Positions 28,608 to 39,382 are shown, counted from the first letter of the stretch. The stretch is DNA of 64,000 bases from an uncultured Oscillatoriales cyanobacterium (GCA_903893625.1 CAITND010000015.1:1-64000), one strand, 5' to 3'. Notes: generated by a model not told the origin, from the letters alone. Numbers and translations: made by a program.

Positions 28608-31600
28608 TCAAATCCCCTTATTGAGTAGGTTTTGGATCTGTTGGAATTTTTGCGCGATCGCGTCTGTCACTTGATCACCAGAAACAGAGGGCAATTCTGT
28701 CTGCTGTGAATCGGTATTCTCAATCGTCGCGTCTAACTTTTCTGCCAAAACCTCAGTCGTTAAATACTCAGCAAGAGCCTCAATATTCGTGTACTCAAAT
28801 AAGATTGTGGCAGACACCGAACAACTCAAACGGGTTTGCAACAGATTTCTGAGTTCTAAAGACAACAAAGAATCCATTCCCATATCAAAAAATCCTAACT
28901 GTGGGTCTAGCATTTGAGCGTCAGAATATCCCAGTAACTTAGCCACCACACCTTGCAAATAATTCGTCATTAATTGGGTGCGATCGCTATTTTTTGCTGC
29001 CTTCAATTCCAACAAAAATGGGTTATGTGCAGTTTGTTCTGTAGCACAGGCATCTTGCCTGTAATCTTGCCTGTAATAGCATTCCATTTCCTCCAAAACC
29101 GGCATTTTCATCCCAGAAGGTAACGTAGCTGTAAATCGAGACCAATCAATGGGAGCTACAGTCACTTGGGTTGCCGATTCTTCTAATAACTGCGTCAAAA
29201 TCTGCAATCCCTGTGCCGGTGGAATGCTACCTATCCCCAAAGAACGAATCCGACTTTGGAACTGACTTGCCAAACGAGATGCCATGCCCGTTTCTGCCCA
29301 AGCACCCCAATTAATACTTAAACCGGGTAAACCCAAACTGCGCCGATAGTGAACCAAACCATCCAAAAACGCATTTGCTGCCGCATAATTTCCTTGCCCT
29401 GTTGAACCTAAAACCGACGCCGCCGAGGAAAAACAAACAAACAAATCTAACGGCAACTCCTGAGTCAACTGATGTAGATACCATGCTCCTTGAACTTTTG
29501 GAGCCATTACATTAACAAAACGTTGCCAATTCATCTGTTGTAAAACCCCATCATCCAAGACTCCAGCGGCATGAATTACACCCCGCAAAGGTGGCAGAGA
29601 CATTTTAATTTGTTTGAGAACATTAGCGACATCTTTTTCCACAGAAACATCTGCCAACAGTACAGATATTTGTGCTCCCATCTGCTCTAATTGAGCAATA
29701 GTTTGTCGTGCCGTTTCTGAAGGTTCCCGACGCCCAACCAGTACCAAATATTTAGCACCCTGATCCACTAACCACTTAGCTAATTGTAATCCCAAAGCCC
29801 CTAATCCACCCGTAATCAAGTAGCTACCTTCAGGAACAATATTAACCACTTGTTTGCCTTCGGTCATCTGCTGTTGTCGGCGTACCAGTCGTGCGACCTT
29901 ACGCGAGTCTTGTGCATAGGCAATTTGGTTTTCTGTTGTGGTTAATGTTAGTTCTTGATACAGCAACTTCACCACTTCTTCTGCTTGGATATCTGTTGGC
30001 AAATCGAGTAACCGACATGACAATTCTGGATGTTCCAAAGCCACTACCCGACCTAATCCCCACAGGGGTGTTTGTTGAACATTTCCTGCACTTTGGGTAA
30101 CAACCCATAGAGGCGGCATCTGGGGCTGTTTTGTCTGGATCAACGCTTGTACCAAGTGCAGCAAACTCGCGCAACTATATTCTAAAGCTGTTTCTAAATC
30201 ATCCGCACTTGTTGACAAACTCCACAGATGAATAATCCCCTGAAGTTGTAAATTTTCAGCTAGAATTTCATCCAGCAATTGCTGAAAATCTTCTGGCAGC
30301 GTTGGGTTGAGTTGGTAATGTTTGGCATCGATTTTTTGATAACTCAAACCTGGAGAAACTAAAACAGATTTTTCTCCCAATTTTTGCTGTAATTCTGTCG
30401 CTACAGCACCCGGTTCTACCAACACTAACCAATTTCCTGTTGTTTGTGTTGGCAGTGTTTCTGACGTAAAGACGTGCCATGGCACGTCTCTACGTTGCCA
30501 TTCTAGTTCATAGAGCCAGCGCTGGGGTGTCACCTCGGAGTAAGATGACAATTGTGCCAGCATTTGTTGATTCCATTCGGCTATTTCCTGTTTTGATAAC
30601 TGAGGTTGTTTTTGAGCCGTCAGTAACACATAGCTCGCCAATCCCTTACTCAGAACCTTGCCTAACTGATAGTAAGACTTAAACCCAGCCTTAACATTTT
30701 CATCCCGATTTTTTTGATACAACTGTTCTAAACTTTGCTCAAAGTCGGGGTCATACAAAAAGTTAGAGATTTCTGGACTAACATCAATCGCAGCCACTAA
30801 CTGAAGTTGATGTTCTGACAAGAGTTGTACCCACTCAGATTTAGTAATAAAGTAAGAAGATGTTTCTTGATGATCGATGGCAAAATTGCTATTAGAGATA
30901 AAATCTGCTAACACCAAATATCCCTGTTGGTTCAAATGATTGCCGATATTAGCAAATAACGACTTTTTATCGAGAATATGGTGGGCAACTTCAAACCCAA
31001 ACACCAAATCATAGAGGTCGGTAAACTGATCTTTAGCACTATCTCGATTAAAGATTTTTACCCGTCCTTGGAGTTGATTTTTAGTGACTCTTTGCAGAGC
31101 AAACTTAGCCTGTTCACTAGAAATCGTATATCCACTTAGCTGCAAATGTTCATATTTTTCAGCCAATTGAATCAAATCGGAACCATAGCCACAACCAAAA
31201 TCTAAAACCTTTTGACAAGCGGAGAAATTAACTAAAGAAAACAATAATTTTCTTAACTCTTTTTGAGACTCAACAATCATCTCACGAGATTGTTCTTGAT
31301 TCGCTTCTGTCAGACATTTAATCCAAGAAAAACCGGGAACTTTTTCTGGAAACAAACCAAAAGTTAAGTAAGGGGATTCTGCTAATCCATCTGTTTGACT
31401 TCCCGCTTGCTCTTGACCCAAAGTGGCAACCGCATTGTAATATTCGTGAACAGTTCCCCCTTTGAACTGCAAATAATTTTGCTGTCGTTTAATCAGAAGT
31501 TCGAGTAGTTTTGGCAGTAATTGTCGCTCTTGTTCTGTCAATTCCCCAGCCAATTCTACCTCAGTTGCTAACTGCTCAGTTGCCCCTTGATTCAGCAAAT

Positions 31601-34412
31601 TAATAATCGGTGTAGAGACTGTTTCATCCTGGGGTTGCTGTTGGTTTTTCTCTATTTCCCACCAATACCGTTGTCGTTGAAAGGGATAAGTTGGCAATGC
31701 TACTTTATGACAGGAATAATCCCGGTTAAAGCCTGACCAATCTATTGCCACTCCCCGGATATAAAGTTGCCCTAAACTAGAGAGAATTTGCTGCCAATCT
31801 TCTTGAGGCGGACGTAAACTTGGCAACCAAATTCCCTGATTTTCTGGCAAACATTGACGACCCATTCCTAACAAAATTGGCTTGGCTCCAATTTCTAAGA
31901 ATAGTTTATATCCTTGCTGATCAAGAGTTTGCATCCCATCACTGAAACGGACAGGTTTTCGGATATGGTTCACCCAATATTCAGGAGTTGCTATTTCTTG
32001 TGTTGCTAACTGTCCTGTAACATTAGAAATTAGCGGTATCCCCGGCTGATTGTAAGTAACCTTTTTAGCTGCGAGTTCAAACTCTGCTAACATCGGTTCC
32101 ATCAAAGGCGAGTGGAAAGCATGGGAAACTTGCAGAGGTTTGGTTTTAATTCCCATCTCAGTTAATCGGCTACAAATTTCTTGGATGGCTTCACTAAGAC
32201 CAGAAATGACAACACTTTCCGGGCCATTAATCGCAGCAATATTAACTTGTGAATCGTAGGGAGTTATTAATTCTTTGATTTGAGATTCTGTTGCCAAAAC
32301 TGACACCATTTCGCCACCAATTGGCAACTGCTGCATTAATTTTCCCCTGGTCGCTACCAACTTCAAACCTGCTTCCAAACTGAATACTCCAGCGACAGTT
32401 GCAGCCACATATTCCCCCACACTATGACCCATGACTGCATCCGGTTTAATCCCCCAAGATTGCCACAATTGAGCTAAAGCATACTCGATGGCAAATAAGG
32501 CGGGTTGGGTGTAAATGGTTTGATCAAGTTGTAGAGATTTGTCATGCTTTTCTCCAGTGGGATAGAGAACTTGCAATAAAGGAATTTCTAAATAGGGGCG
32601 CAGAATTTCGTCACATTGCTCTAGGGCATTTCTAAAAGTAGGTTGAGTTTGGTACAACTGTAAACCCATATTGACAAATTGGGAACCCTGACCCGTAAAC
32701 AGAAAGGCTATTTTGGGTGAACCTGTTTGACTAGAAATTTGACCCGAAAATACTCCAGAAATTTCTTGATTTGTGGCTAAGTTTTTCAGTTTAGTAGTCA
32801 GTTCAATTTTATTAGACGCAATCACAGCCAATCGATGATTAAAATGAGAGCGTCCGGCATTTGCCGTATGACAAATATCTCCTAACTCTAATACTGGATG
32901 ATTTTGCAGATAATTGACATAATCAATCGTTAATTCTTCAAGGGCTTTTTGAGTTTTTGCTGAAAGCGTTAAGAGGTGAAAACCAGGTTCTAAAGACTTT
33001 TCAGTTTTGACGGTTTCTGGTGCTTCTTCGAGAATAATATGCACATTTGTACCACTAATTCCAAAAGCACTAATCCCGGCAATTCTAGGCTGATTTCCTC
33101 GCAGCCAGGGAATGCCTGAAGTGGGAATGACGAGAGGAAGTTGATGCCAAGGGATATGAGGATTGGGTGTTTTTAGGTGCAAATGGGGCGGTATTTCTTG
33201 ATGCTGAAGCGATAAAACTATCTTAATTAAACCGGAGATTCCGGCGGCGGCTTCCAAATGCCCGAAATTGGTTTTCACTGAGCCGACAACCAAGGGTTGA
33301 TTGATCGGCCGATTTTTACCATAAACTGCGGCTAAAGCCTCTAATTCAATGGGATCTCCCAGGGATGTTCCTGTGCCATGAGCTTCTACATAGCTAACAT
33401 GATGGGGTTCCACTTTGGCATTTTTTAGAGCTTGCTGCATGACTTCTTTCTGAGCCATTTTGTTCGGTACTGTTAGACCGCTACTGGGCCCGTCATGGTT
33501 GATAGCAGAACCTCGAATGACGGCTAAAATTGTATCTCCATCGGCGATCGCATCCGAAAGACGTTTCAGCACGACCATCCCACATCCTTCTCCTTGACCA
33601 TAACCATCTGCTGAGGCGTCAAAGGTTTTGCAGCGTCCATCTGGGGCTAATGCTTTTAATCCACAACGACCGATAGTGCTTACTGGCCATAAAATCAGAT
33701 TAACTCCCCCAGCGAGGGCGAGATTACATTCTTTTAAACGCAAACTTTGGCAAGCTAAATGTACTGTTACTAAAGAAGAAGAACAGGCCGTATCTAATTG
33801 AATATTCGGCCCTTGTAAGCCCAGGAAATGAGAAATGCGACCGACAGCCATACTGCGGGCGTTACCTGTGCCAGAGTGAGCATCTATTGAGGACAGATTC
33901 TCCAGATTTATAAACCGTTGGCCATAGTCATCTGTGCAAATGCCTACATAGACACCTGTTTGGCTGTGCCTGAGTTTTGTTGGTGTTTGTCCGGCGTTTT
34001 CTAGGGCTTCCCAGGTCACTTCTAAAAGTAGCCTTTGTTGGGGATCTAAACTCGCGGCTTCTCTAGGAGAAATCCCAAAAAATAGGGGATCAAACTGGTC
34101 AACTTGCTGAAGAAATCCCCCTTGTTTGGTGTAGCTTTTCCCTGGTGTTTCGGGGTTGGGATCGTAATAAGCATCAACATCCCATCGACCCGGAGGTACT
34201 TCCCCAACAGCATCAATCCCTGCGTGCAGTAAACTCCAGAAGGCGGCAGGGTTATTCGCGTTACCCGGAAATCGACAACCCAGACCAATAATAGCAATCG
34301 GTTCAGTTTTTTCTCTATTGAGTGCTTCCAGTCTATTTCGCATTTCTTTGATCGTTTGAAGCACTTGTTGGGAGGAAATAACTTGTTTTTCTGGCTCTAA
34401 AATATTGGTCAT
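28608..34412 (-). CDS. Type I PKS, KS-AT-cMT-KR-ACP module
   Basis: I place the start at MTNILEPEK (34412), which has AGGAGAT in front and stands one base after the upstream PKS stop; an earlier in-frame start overlaps that gene. The 1934-residue protein has docking helix (about 12-35), KS (37-465, DTACSSS at about 208), AT (569-870 with GHSVGEY and AFHSPL), C-methyltransferase (about 1015-1260, SAM motif [11 protein letters not shown] at 1072), KR (about 1525-1750, TGGLGALG and LDD, so B-type) and ACP (Ser in GMDSL at about 1844). There is no dehydratase or enoylreductase. The module should add one C2 unit, C-methylate it and reduce the ketone to a D-type hydroxyl. Palindromic repeats interrupt the linkers at 30464-30495 and 29046-29062. 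Confidence 0.93.
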   Translation of the reverse strand: MTNILEPEKQVISSQQVLQTIKEMRNRLEALNREKTEPIAIIGLGCRFPGNANNPAAFWSLLHAGIDAVGEVPPGRWDVDAYYDPNPETPGKSYTKQGGFLQQVDQFDPLFFGISPREAASLDPQQRLLLEVTWEALENAGQTPTKLRHSQTGVYVGICTDDYGQRFINLENLSSIDAHSGTGNARSMAVGRISHFLGLQGPNIQLDTACSSSLVTVHLACQSLRLKECNLALAGGVNLILWPVSTIGRCGLKALAPDGRCKTFDASADGYGQGEGCGMVVLKRLSDAIADGDTILAVIRGSAINHDGPSSGLTVPNKMAQKEVMQQALKNAKVEPHHVSYVEAHGTGTSLGDPIELEALAAVYGKNRPINQPLVVGSVKTNFGHLEAAAGISGLIKIVLSLQHQEIPPHLHLKTPNPHIPWHQLPLVIPTSGIPWLRGNQPRIAGISAFGISGTNVHIILEEAPETVKTEKSLEPGFHLLTLSAKTQKALEELTIDYVNYLQNHPVLELGDICHTANAGRSHFNHRLAVIASNKIELTTKLKNLATNQEISGVFSGQISSQTGSPKIAFLFTGQGSQFVNMGLQLYQTQPTFRNALEQCDEILRPYLEIPLLQVLYPTGEKHDKSLQLDQTIYTQPALFAIEYALAQLWQSWGIKPDAVMGHSVGEYVAATVAGVFSLEAGLKLVATRGKLMQQLPIGGEMVSVLATESQIKELITPYDSQVNIAAINGPESVVISGLSEAIQEICSRLTEMGIKTKPLQVSHAFHSPLMEPMLAEFELAAKKVTYNQPGIPLISNVTGQLATQEIATPEYWVNHIRKPVRFSDGMQTLDQQGYKLFLEIGAKPILLGMGRQCLPENQGIWLPSLRPPQEDWQQILSSLGQLYIRGVAIDWSGFNRDYSCHKVALPTYPFQRQRYWWEIEKNQQQPQDETVSTPIINLLNQGATEQLATEVELAGELTEQERQLLPKLLELLIKRQQNYLQFKGGTVHEYYNAVATLGQEQAGSQTDGLAESPYLTFGLFPEKVPGFSWIKCLTEANQEQSREMIVESQKELRKLLFSLVNFSACQKVLDFGCGYGSDLIQLAEKYEHLQLSGYTISSEQAKFALQRVTKNQLQGRVKIFNRDSAKDQFTDLYDLVFGFEVAHHILDKKSLFANIGNHLNQQGYLVLADFISNSNFAIDHQETSSYFITKSEWVQLLSEHQLQLVAAIDVSPEISNFLYDPDFEQSLEQLYQKNRDENVKAGFKSYYQLGKVLSKGLASYVLLTAQKQPQLSKQEIAEWNQQMLAQLSSYSEVTPQRWLYELEWQRRDVPWHVFTSETLPTQTTGNWLVLVEPGAVATELQQKLGEKSVLVSPGLSYQKIDAKHYQLNPTLPEDFQQLLDEILAENLQLQGIIHLWSLSTSADDLETALEYSCASLLHLVQALIQTKQPQMPPLWVVTQSAGNVQQTPLWGLGRVVALEHPELSCRLLDLPTDIQAEEVVKLLYQELTLTTTENQIAYAQDSRKVARLVRRQQQMTEGKQVVNIVPEGSYLITGGLGALGLQLAKWLVDQGAKYLVLVGRREPSETARQTIAQLEQMGAQISVLLADVSVEKDVANVLKQIKMSLPPLRGVIHAAGVLDDGVLQQMNWQRFVNVMAPKVQGAWYLHQLTQELPLDLFVCFSSAASVLGSTGQGNYAAANAFLDGLVHYRRSLGLPGLSINWGAWAETGMASRLASQFQSRIRSLGIGSIPPAQGLQILTQLLEESATQVTVAPIDWSRFTATLPSGMKMPVLEEMECYYRQDYRQDACATEQTAHNPFLLELKAAKNSDRTQLMTNYLQGVVAKLLGYSDAQMLDPQLGFFDMGMDSLLSLELRNLLQTRLSCSVSATILFEYTNIEALAEYLTTEVLAEKLDATIENTDSQQTELPSVSGDQVTDAIAQKFQQIQNLLNKGI
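29046..29062. repeat. Dispersed palindrome ACAGGCATCTTGCCTGT inside the PKS
   Basis: A 17-base palindrome lies in frame within the KR-ACP linker, where it encodes RQDACATEQ-like residues absent from the sister PKS. The identical sequence is at 60626-60642, in front of tldD, so it is a dispersed element. Confidence 0.7.
30464..30495. repeat. 32-base near-perfect palindrome inside the PKS
   Basis: Core GACGTGCCATGGCACGTC extends to 32 bases with one mismatch (ACGTA-AAGAC left, GTCTC-TACGT right). It lies in frame in the linker between the methyltransferase and KR regions (about residue 1310). The shape matches the GTAGAGACG-type palindromes scattered in filamentous cyanobacteria. Confidence 0.7.
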
Positions 34413-34413
34413 T

Positions 34414-37400
34414 TTATATCTCCTGGTTAAGAATAAGTTGAATTTCTTTAAGTTCCTCGTTGATAGCATTGGCGATCGCTTCTTCTTGAATAGCATTGGC
34501 GATCGCTTCGACCGTTAGAGATTCTATTTCATCCTTAACAGTTGAATTTGTAGTTTCTGTTTCATTATAGCGTTCAATTCTAAAAACACTTTCAATTAAA
34601 TACTGAGCCAGTTTTTGAATATTAAAATGTTCTGACAAAGTTGTGACTGTAACAGAACACCCAAAACTTTTCTGTAACAAATCTCCGAGTTCAAGCATCA
34701 TCGAATAGTCTAGGCCCAAATCAAAAAATCCTAACTGTGAATCGGGAATTTGCGAGTTATTCAATCCTAATAATTGAGCAACCACAGCTTGCAGATAATC
34801 TACCGTTAGATGGAAGCGTTCTCTCTCTGGGGTTTTCTCTAGCTGTTGCAAAATGCCTGTGTCTTGTTCTGAGGATTGACCATCTTGATACCGATTGATT
34901 AAAATATTTAGCAGTTTAGGGAGCAGTTTTTTCTCTGCTTCAGTCAGTTGTTCCTCGATATTAAAATCCTGAGCTAACGATTTTATATCAATTTGATTGA
35001 GTAATTTTACAATTTGGCTGGCGTTATTTTCAACGTCTTTTTGCTGTTCATTTTCCGAAGTTGACCGCCAATAACGGGTTTGTTGAAACGGATAGGTTGG
35101 CAATGCCACTTTGTGACGGGGATAATCACGGTCAAATGCCGACCAATCCACGTTAACTCCTTTTAGATACAACTCTCCTAAATTCAAAAGCATCTGTCGC
35201 CAATCGTCTTTAACAGGAGATAAGGTAGGCAACCACATCCCCATATTTTCTGGCGGTATTGGCTGCACTCCAATTTCTAAGAATAGTTGATATCCGGCAC
35301 GATGTAAAGTTTGTATCCCGGCACTGAAACAGACAGGTTGCCAAAAGTCGTTTAGCCAATATTCAGGGGTGGCAATTTTATCCGTTTCCTGTTGTCCAGT
35401 AATATTAGAAATTACAGGTATCCCAGGTTGATTGTAGGTAATTTCTTGGGCTACAGTTTCCAACTCCCCTAGCTGATGTTTACTATTAGGCGAATCTAAG
35501 TTATCGGACATTTCTGCACCACTAGGGAACTGCTGCATCAATCTTTCTTTTGTCGCCATTAGTTTCAAACCTTCTTTTAAACTGAATACTCCGGCGACAG
35601 TTGCAGCCACATATTCCCCTACACCATAACCCATAACTGCATCAGGTTTAACACCCCAAGATTGCCACAACTGAGCTAAAGCATACTCTATGGCAAATAG
35701 GGCGAGTTGGGTGTGTAGAGACTTGTCATGCTTAGTCTCTACAGTGGGATAAAGGAATTGCAACAAGGGTAATTCTAGGTATGGTTGCAGAATTTTGTCA
35801 CACTGCTCTAGGATTTTTCTAAAGGTGGGTTGAGTTTGGTACAACTGCCATCCAATGTTTACAAAATCAGAAGTTTCACCAGTGAATAAAAACGCGATCT
35901 TTGGTTTTTCTCCTTTTCCTGTTTTCTGTCCGTTTGTCTGATTAATCTGGATGAAAGTTTGCAGTTGTTTTTGTAATTCAAAGTTAGATTCAGCGACAAA
36001 GAAGCATCTTTTTTCAAAATGGGTGCGTCCTGTATTTGCTGTAAAACAAATATCGGCGATTGACGTTTCCTGATTTGATTGCAAATAACTTTGATATTTT
36101 TTGATCAGTTCCGCCAATGCCTTCTCATTTTTGGCTGAAAGAGTTAAAATCTGTTCATGACGCTCAATTTCTGCCCTTTGAATTTCTGGCTGTGGTGCTT
36201 CTTCCAGAACAACATGAGCATTCACACCCCCAACTCCAAAGGAACTCACACCTGCCCGTCGGGGAATTATTGCCTCTGATTCTGTCTTTAATGGCTGCCA
36301 TTCTTGGTTTTCATCGACTATATAAAAGGGGCTATTTTCTAACTCAATGCGTGGATTTAATTGCTTAAAATTAAGAAGTTTCGGCAATTTTTTGTGCTTC
36401 ATTGCTAAGAGAACTTTAATCAACCCCGCAATTCCCGCCGCACCTTCGGAATGTCCAATATTAGTTTTAACTGTCCCTAAACCACAATAATGTTTTGCCG
36501 ATTCTGGCAGTTTATACTGTTGATAGAGTTGTCTAAAACCTCGTTTGAGAGCATTAATTTCAATCGGGTCTCCCAAGGGTGTCCCAGTGCCATGAACTTC
36601 AATATAAGAGACTGTATTAGGGGGAACATTAGCATTAGTATAGGCAGCCCGCACGACTTGGGCTTGAGCATAAATACTGGGAGAACTCAGAGTCCGTGAT
36701 TTTCCACCATGATTGACAGCACTGCCTTTAATCACAGCATAAATATGATCTTGATCCTCAATCGCTTTTGCCAGAGGTTTTAATAATATTATTCCCGCGC
36801 CTTCTCCACGGACATAACCATCAGCATCCTGGTCAAAAGTTTGGCACTTTCCTGTAGGAGACAACATCCCTAATTGACTCATTTGGATGAAGACTGTCGG
36901 TGTATTGAAAACACTAATTCCTCCCACCAAAACCACGTCACATTCGGTATTTTTGAGCGCATTAACGCCCAGATGAAGTGCTACGAGGGAACTGGAACAG
37001 GCGGTATCTACAGTAACACTCAAACCGCGAAAATTCAGGAAGTAAGAAATGCGGTTAGCAATCATGCAACCCCAACTTCCTGTACCGCTATGTCCTTCTA
37101 TGTTTTCTTGATTTTGGTTGAGTAAAAGAACTGAATCATAATTACAAGCCCCAATAAACACACCGACTTGACTTCCTGATAGTTTAGAGGGGGAATATCC
37201 CGCATCTTCTAAACAAGACCAACTCAACTCCAGCATCAATCTCTGTTGAGGATCAAGGCTTTTCGCTTCTCGGGGAGAGATCGCAAAAAATTGAGCATCA
37301 AATTGGTCTGATCCCTGAATCAATCCAGCCCATTTACTAATAGTTTTATTTCGCTGTTGGGGATGGGGAGAATAATATTTTTTGACATCCCACCTTTGGG

Positions 37401-37617
37401 GAGGAATTTCAGTGATGCTATTGACTCCAGCTTCCAAGTTGAGCCAAAATTGTTCATAGTCATTGGCTCCAGGAAAGCGACAAGCCATGCCTATAATAGC
37501 GATCGCTTCACTGTTATTTTGCTCTGGCTCTGTCTCTTTTGTTTGGGCACTGTTGTCTTGCATTTTCTCTTGACGCTGGAAAAAATACGGTTGATCTTGT
37601 TGAGAATGTTGATTCAA
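34414..37617 (-). CDS. Type I PKS with intact KS but degenerate AT and ACP
   Basis: The 1067-residue protein has a full KS (about 39-465: DTACSSS at about 204, HGTGT, NIGHSEGAAG). The AT region (about 575-870) is clearly homologous to the AT of the next PKS but broken: GQGSQ is GETSD, the nucleophile motif GHSVGE is GYGVGE (Ser lost), and about 60 residues holding the catalytic His (AFHSP) are deleted near residue 705. The ACP (about 940-1010) has GLDYS where the others have GMDSL, so the phosphopantetheine Ser is Tyr. The KS is more like those of trans-AT or hybrid lines than the two KSs downstream. Only the KS can be active as read. The stop is one base before the next PKS start. Confidence 0.9.
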   Translation of the reverse strand: MNQHSQQDQPYFFQRQEKMQDNSAQTKETEPEQNNSEAIAIIGMACRFPGANDYEQFWLNLEAGVNSITEIPPQRWDVKKYYSPHPQQRNKTISKWAGLIQGSDQFDAQFFAISPREAKSLDPQQRLMLELSWSCLEDAGYSPSKLSGSQVGVFIGACNYDSVLLLNQNQENIEGHSGTGSWGCMIANRISYFLNFRGLSVTVDTACSSSLVALHLGVNALKNTECDVVLVGGISVFNTPTVFIQMSQLGMLSPTGKCQTFDQDADGYVRGEGAGIILLKPLAKAIEDQDHIYAVIKGSAVNHGGKSRTLSSPSIYAQAQVVRAAYTNANVPPNTVSYIEVHGTGTPLGDPIEINALKRGFRQLYQQYKLPESAKHYCGLGTVKTNIGHSEGAAGIAGLIKVLLAMKHKKLPKLLNFKQLNPRIELENSPFYIVDENQEWQPLKTESEAIIPRRAGVSSFGVGGVNAHVVLEEAPQPEIQRAEIERHEQILTLSAKNEKALAELIKKYQSYLQSNQETSIADICFTANTGRTHFEKRCFFVAESNFELQKQLQTFIQINQTNGQKTGKGEKPKIAFLFTGETSDFVNIGWQLYQTQPTFRKILEQCDKILQPYLELPLLQFLYPTVETKHDKSLHTQLALFAIEYALAQLWQSWGVKPDAVMGYGVGEYVAATVAGVFSLKEGLKLMATKERLMQQFPSGAEMSDNLDSPNSKHQLGELETVAQEITYNQPGIPVISNITGQQETDKIATPEYWLNDFWQPVCFSAGIQTLHRAGYQLFLEIGVQPIPPENMGMWLPTLSPVKDDWRQMLLNLGELYLKGVNVDWSAFDRDYPRHKVALPTYPFQQTRYWRSTSENEQQKDVENNASQIVKLLNQIDIKSLAQDFNIEEQLTEAEKKLLPKLLNILINRYQDGQSSEQDTGILQQLEKTPERERFHLTVDYLQAVVAQLLGLNNSQIPDSQLGFFDLGLDYSMMLELGDLLQKSFGCSVTVTTLSEHFNIQKLAQYLIESVFRIERYNETETTNSTVKDEIESLTVEAIANAIQEEAIANAINEELKEIQLILNQEI
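34463..34509. repeat. 20-base direct repeat with HIP1 sites at the end of the first PKS
   Basis: ATAGCATTGGCGATCGCTTC occurs at 34463-34482 and 34490-34509, 27 bases apart. In frame it doubles the peptide EAIANAI in the C-terminal docking tail. Each copy holds a GCGATCGC octamer. Confidence 0.8.
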
Positions 37618-37633
37618 TTAGTCCCTCTTTCAC

Positions 37634-38593
37634 TCAACCTTTGACTGCTGGCAAAAGTTTTATACTCATCCAGTCAGACTGGAAATTATCGCTGACAAAA
37701 TCCAGTTTAGCACGAATCCGAACTAAGTAGAAACCATCTTGTTCTACCACAGGGATTGTATATTTTTCTTCCTGAATTTGACACCAAATTACAGGCAGAC
37801 TGGAACGATTATATATTGTTAAGTAGATATCATAGTTGTTGAGTAATACTGGCTTAATTTCCACACAGAAAGAATAATTTTTATAAACAACTCCATAGAA
37901 AAACTCGTTATTTGTATCACCCACAGGTAAATATTCTTTCCTGACCCATTCTTGGGGTAGCCATTTTTGGCACATCAGTAGAGTGAATATATAATAATTC
38001 AGACATCGATAAAAAATATGATCGCGTTTGGTTAAATTTTCCAGATAATTATTGACATCATCAATATTAATTAATTGAGTCTTAGTGGCGTTATTTTCAT
38101 CTATTTTGATCGCGGGTAAGTTAATATGCTCTGACCAATGATAGTATCTTAAACCTAAAGTATATTTGCCGGGGTTAAGTTTTAATTGAGTCCATTCTTC
38201 CTCAAGGTTTAAATGATGGAAGGTTATATGTTGAATCGATGCGGCTTCAGGAAATGTATAAATGCCTATACTCCATGATTGGGCTGAAGCTACACAGGAT
38301 TTTACCTCTATGGCTAAGGATTCTTTGACATCAAAGGGGCCAAGACCAGCAGCAATAGCATGGGGATTCCACCGGGGCCCAGTCACTAAAATCGCTGGTA
38401 ATATTAGAGGTTTTCTGAGTAATTCATCAGAGTATACTAGCCATCTAAAGACGGTTTTTTTGTTAATACTTGCATTGATATTAGCAAGGGTGCGTAGCAA
38501 TAACCTAACTGTTTTGAAAAATATAAAAGATAAAAAAGCTGCTGGAATTTCCCACAATAGTCTTCTATATGGAACTTTTTCGCTATGAGTCAT
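37634..38593 (-). CDS. DUF6208-like protein at the head of the PKS operon
   Basis: The 319-residue product has one N-terminal membrane segment (about 11-35, WEIPAAFLSFIFFKTVRLLL) followed by a soluble region containing GPRWNPHAIAAGLGPF and a C-terminal beta-rich part. From memory this resembles the DUF6208 family that accompanies cyanobacterial polyketide clusters; I cannot confirm it, and no enzymatic motif is visible. The stop is 16 bases before the first PKS start on the same strand, so it is the first gene of a four-gene operon. No convincing ribosome-binding site precedes its ATG. A role in tailoring, membrane anchoring or export of the product is possible. Confidence 0.6.
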   Translation of the reverse strand: MTHSEKVPYRRLLWEIPAAFLSFIFFKTVRLLLRTLANINASINKKTVFRWLVYSDELLRKPLILPAILVTGPRWNPHAIAAGLGPFDVKESLAIEVKSCVASAQSWSIGIYTFPEAASIQHITFHHLNLEEEWTQLKLNPGKYTLGLRYYHWSEHINLPAIKIDENNATKTQLINIDDVNNYLENLTKRDHIFYRCLNYYIFTLLMCQKWLPQEWVRKEYLPVGDTNNEFFYGVVYKNYSFCVEIKPVLLNNYDIYLTIYNRSSLPVIWCQIQEEKYTIPVVEQDGFYLVRIRAKLDFVSDNFQSDWMSIKLLPAVKG

Positions 38594-38610
38594 TAATTAA
38601 TAATTTCATG

Positions 38611-38756
38611 GGATTGTATTGCTAAAAGGGGTGAACAGAAAGCAGATAGGAGGATAAAGTTTGACAGGCTCTCTGCGTTCAGCTTTCATCCCCTTTTTTC
38701 AAGCCTCAAACTCAAACATTTCTACCTTTCTCGTCGTTGCTGATCGCCATCTTAGA
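38611..38756. repeat. Copy 1 of a conserved 3' region with bidirectional stem-loop
   Basis: This region follows the first EF-hand gene and is about 90 percent identical over its first 100 bases to 39383-39536, by eye. AAAAGGGGTGAA pairs with TTCATCCCCTTTT to form a stem with T-runs on both strands, so it can end transcripts in both directions. It separates the EF-hand genes from the PKS operon. Confidence 0.75.
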
Positions 38757-39285
38757 ATTTGCCAAAAAGCCAGTTACTCGGAGCCTTTTCATCGTCTTTA
38801 TTGAAATAGAACTCTCTGACATTTTTTAGAAATTCACCGATTGAGAGCCTGCCATCACCTGATTTGTCAAGCTTTTTAAATGCAATCTCAGCTTCTCTTG
38901 ATTCTACGCTCAAAGCCTTGACAAACTTTGTATACTCTTCCAGAGTAATAATCGCGTTCTCATCAGGATTTATTAACGCTAGAAGTGTCTTTGCTGTCTG
39001 AATTATATAATCCTCAAATCGTTTTGGGTCATTCATCAAGTCATCGAGATAGTCGTACCATTCTTCGAGGGTTACTCCCCCGTTTTTATCAACATCAGCT
39101 TTTGAGTTTAATTCACTCCACTGCTTCTGTAACAGTTCTTCTATTGTGAGATTCTGACCTGCGAATCGTTTGATCTGAGCAAAAAAACCATCAAAGTCTT
39201 CTTGAGTTAATACGCCACTGCCATCAAAGTCTTGAGAGTCAAAAGCAGCTTTAAACTTGCGCTTTTGCAGTTCTGTTAAAGCCAT
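38752..39285 (-). CDS. Four-EF-hand calcium-binding protein (calerythrin-like), copy 1
   Basis: The 177-residue protein has four EF-hand sites: DFDGSGVLTQED, DVDKNGGVTLEE, NPDENAIITLEE (third loop with weaker ligands) and DKSGDGRLSIGE. Length and layout match calerythrin and sarcoplasmic calcium-binding proteins, which buffer or sense Ca2+ in the cytoplasm. There is no signal peptide. The C-terminus ANWLFG-type end is shared with the paralogue at 39531-40064, about half identical. Together with its 3' region it forms a tandem unit of about 780 bases. The PKS operon starts about 158 bases downstream on the same strand. Confidence 0.9.
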   Translation of the reverse strand: MALTELQKRKFKAAFDSQDFDGSGVLTQEDFDGFFAQIKRFAGQNLTIEELLQKQWSELNSKADVDKNGGVTLEEWYDYLDDLMNDPKRFEDYIIQTAKTLLALINPDENAIITLEEYTKFVKALSVESREAEIAFKKLDKSGDGRLSIGEFLKNVREFYFNKDDEKAPSNWLFGKF

Positions 39286-39382
39286 AATTTGTGTCGTTGT
39301 ATTGATGAAAAAGATTTTTCAGGCTCGATTTTTGCCCAACACTATTCTTTTGCCCCAATTCAGAGGGAGCAATTAATTTATA

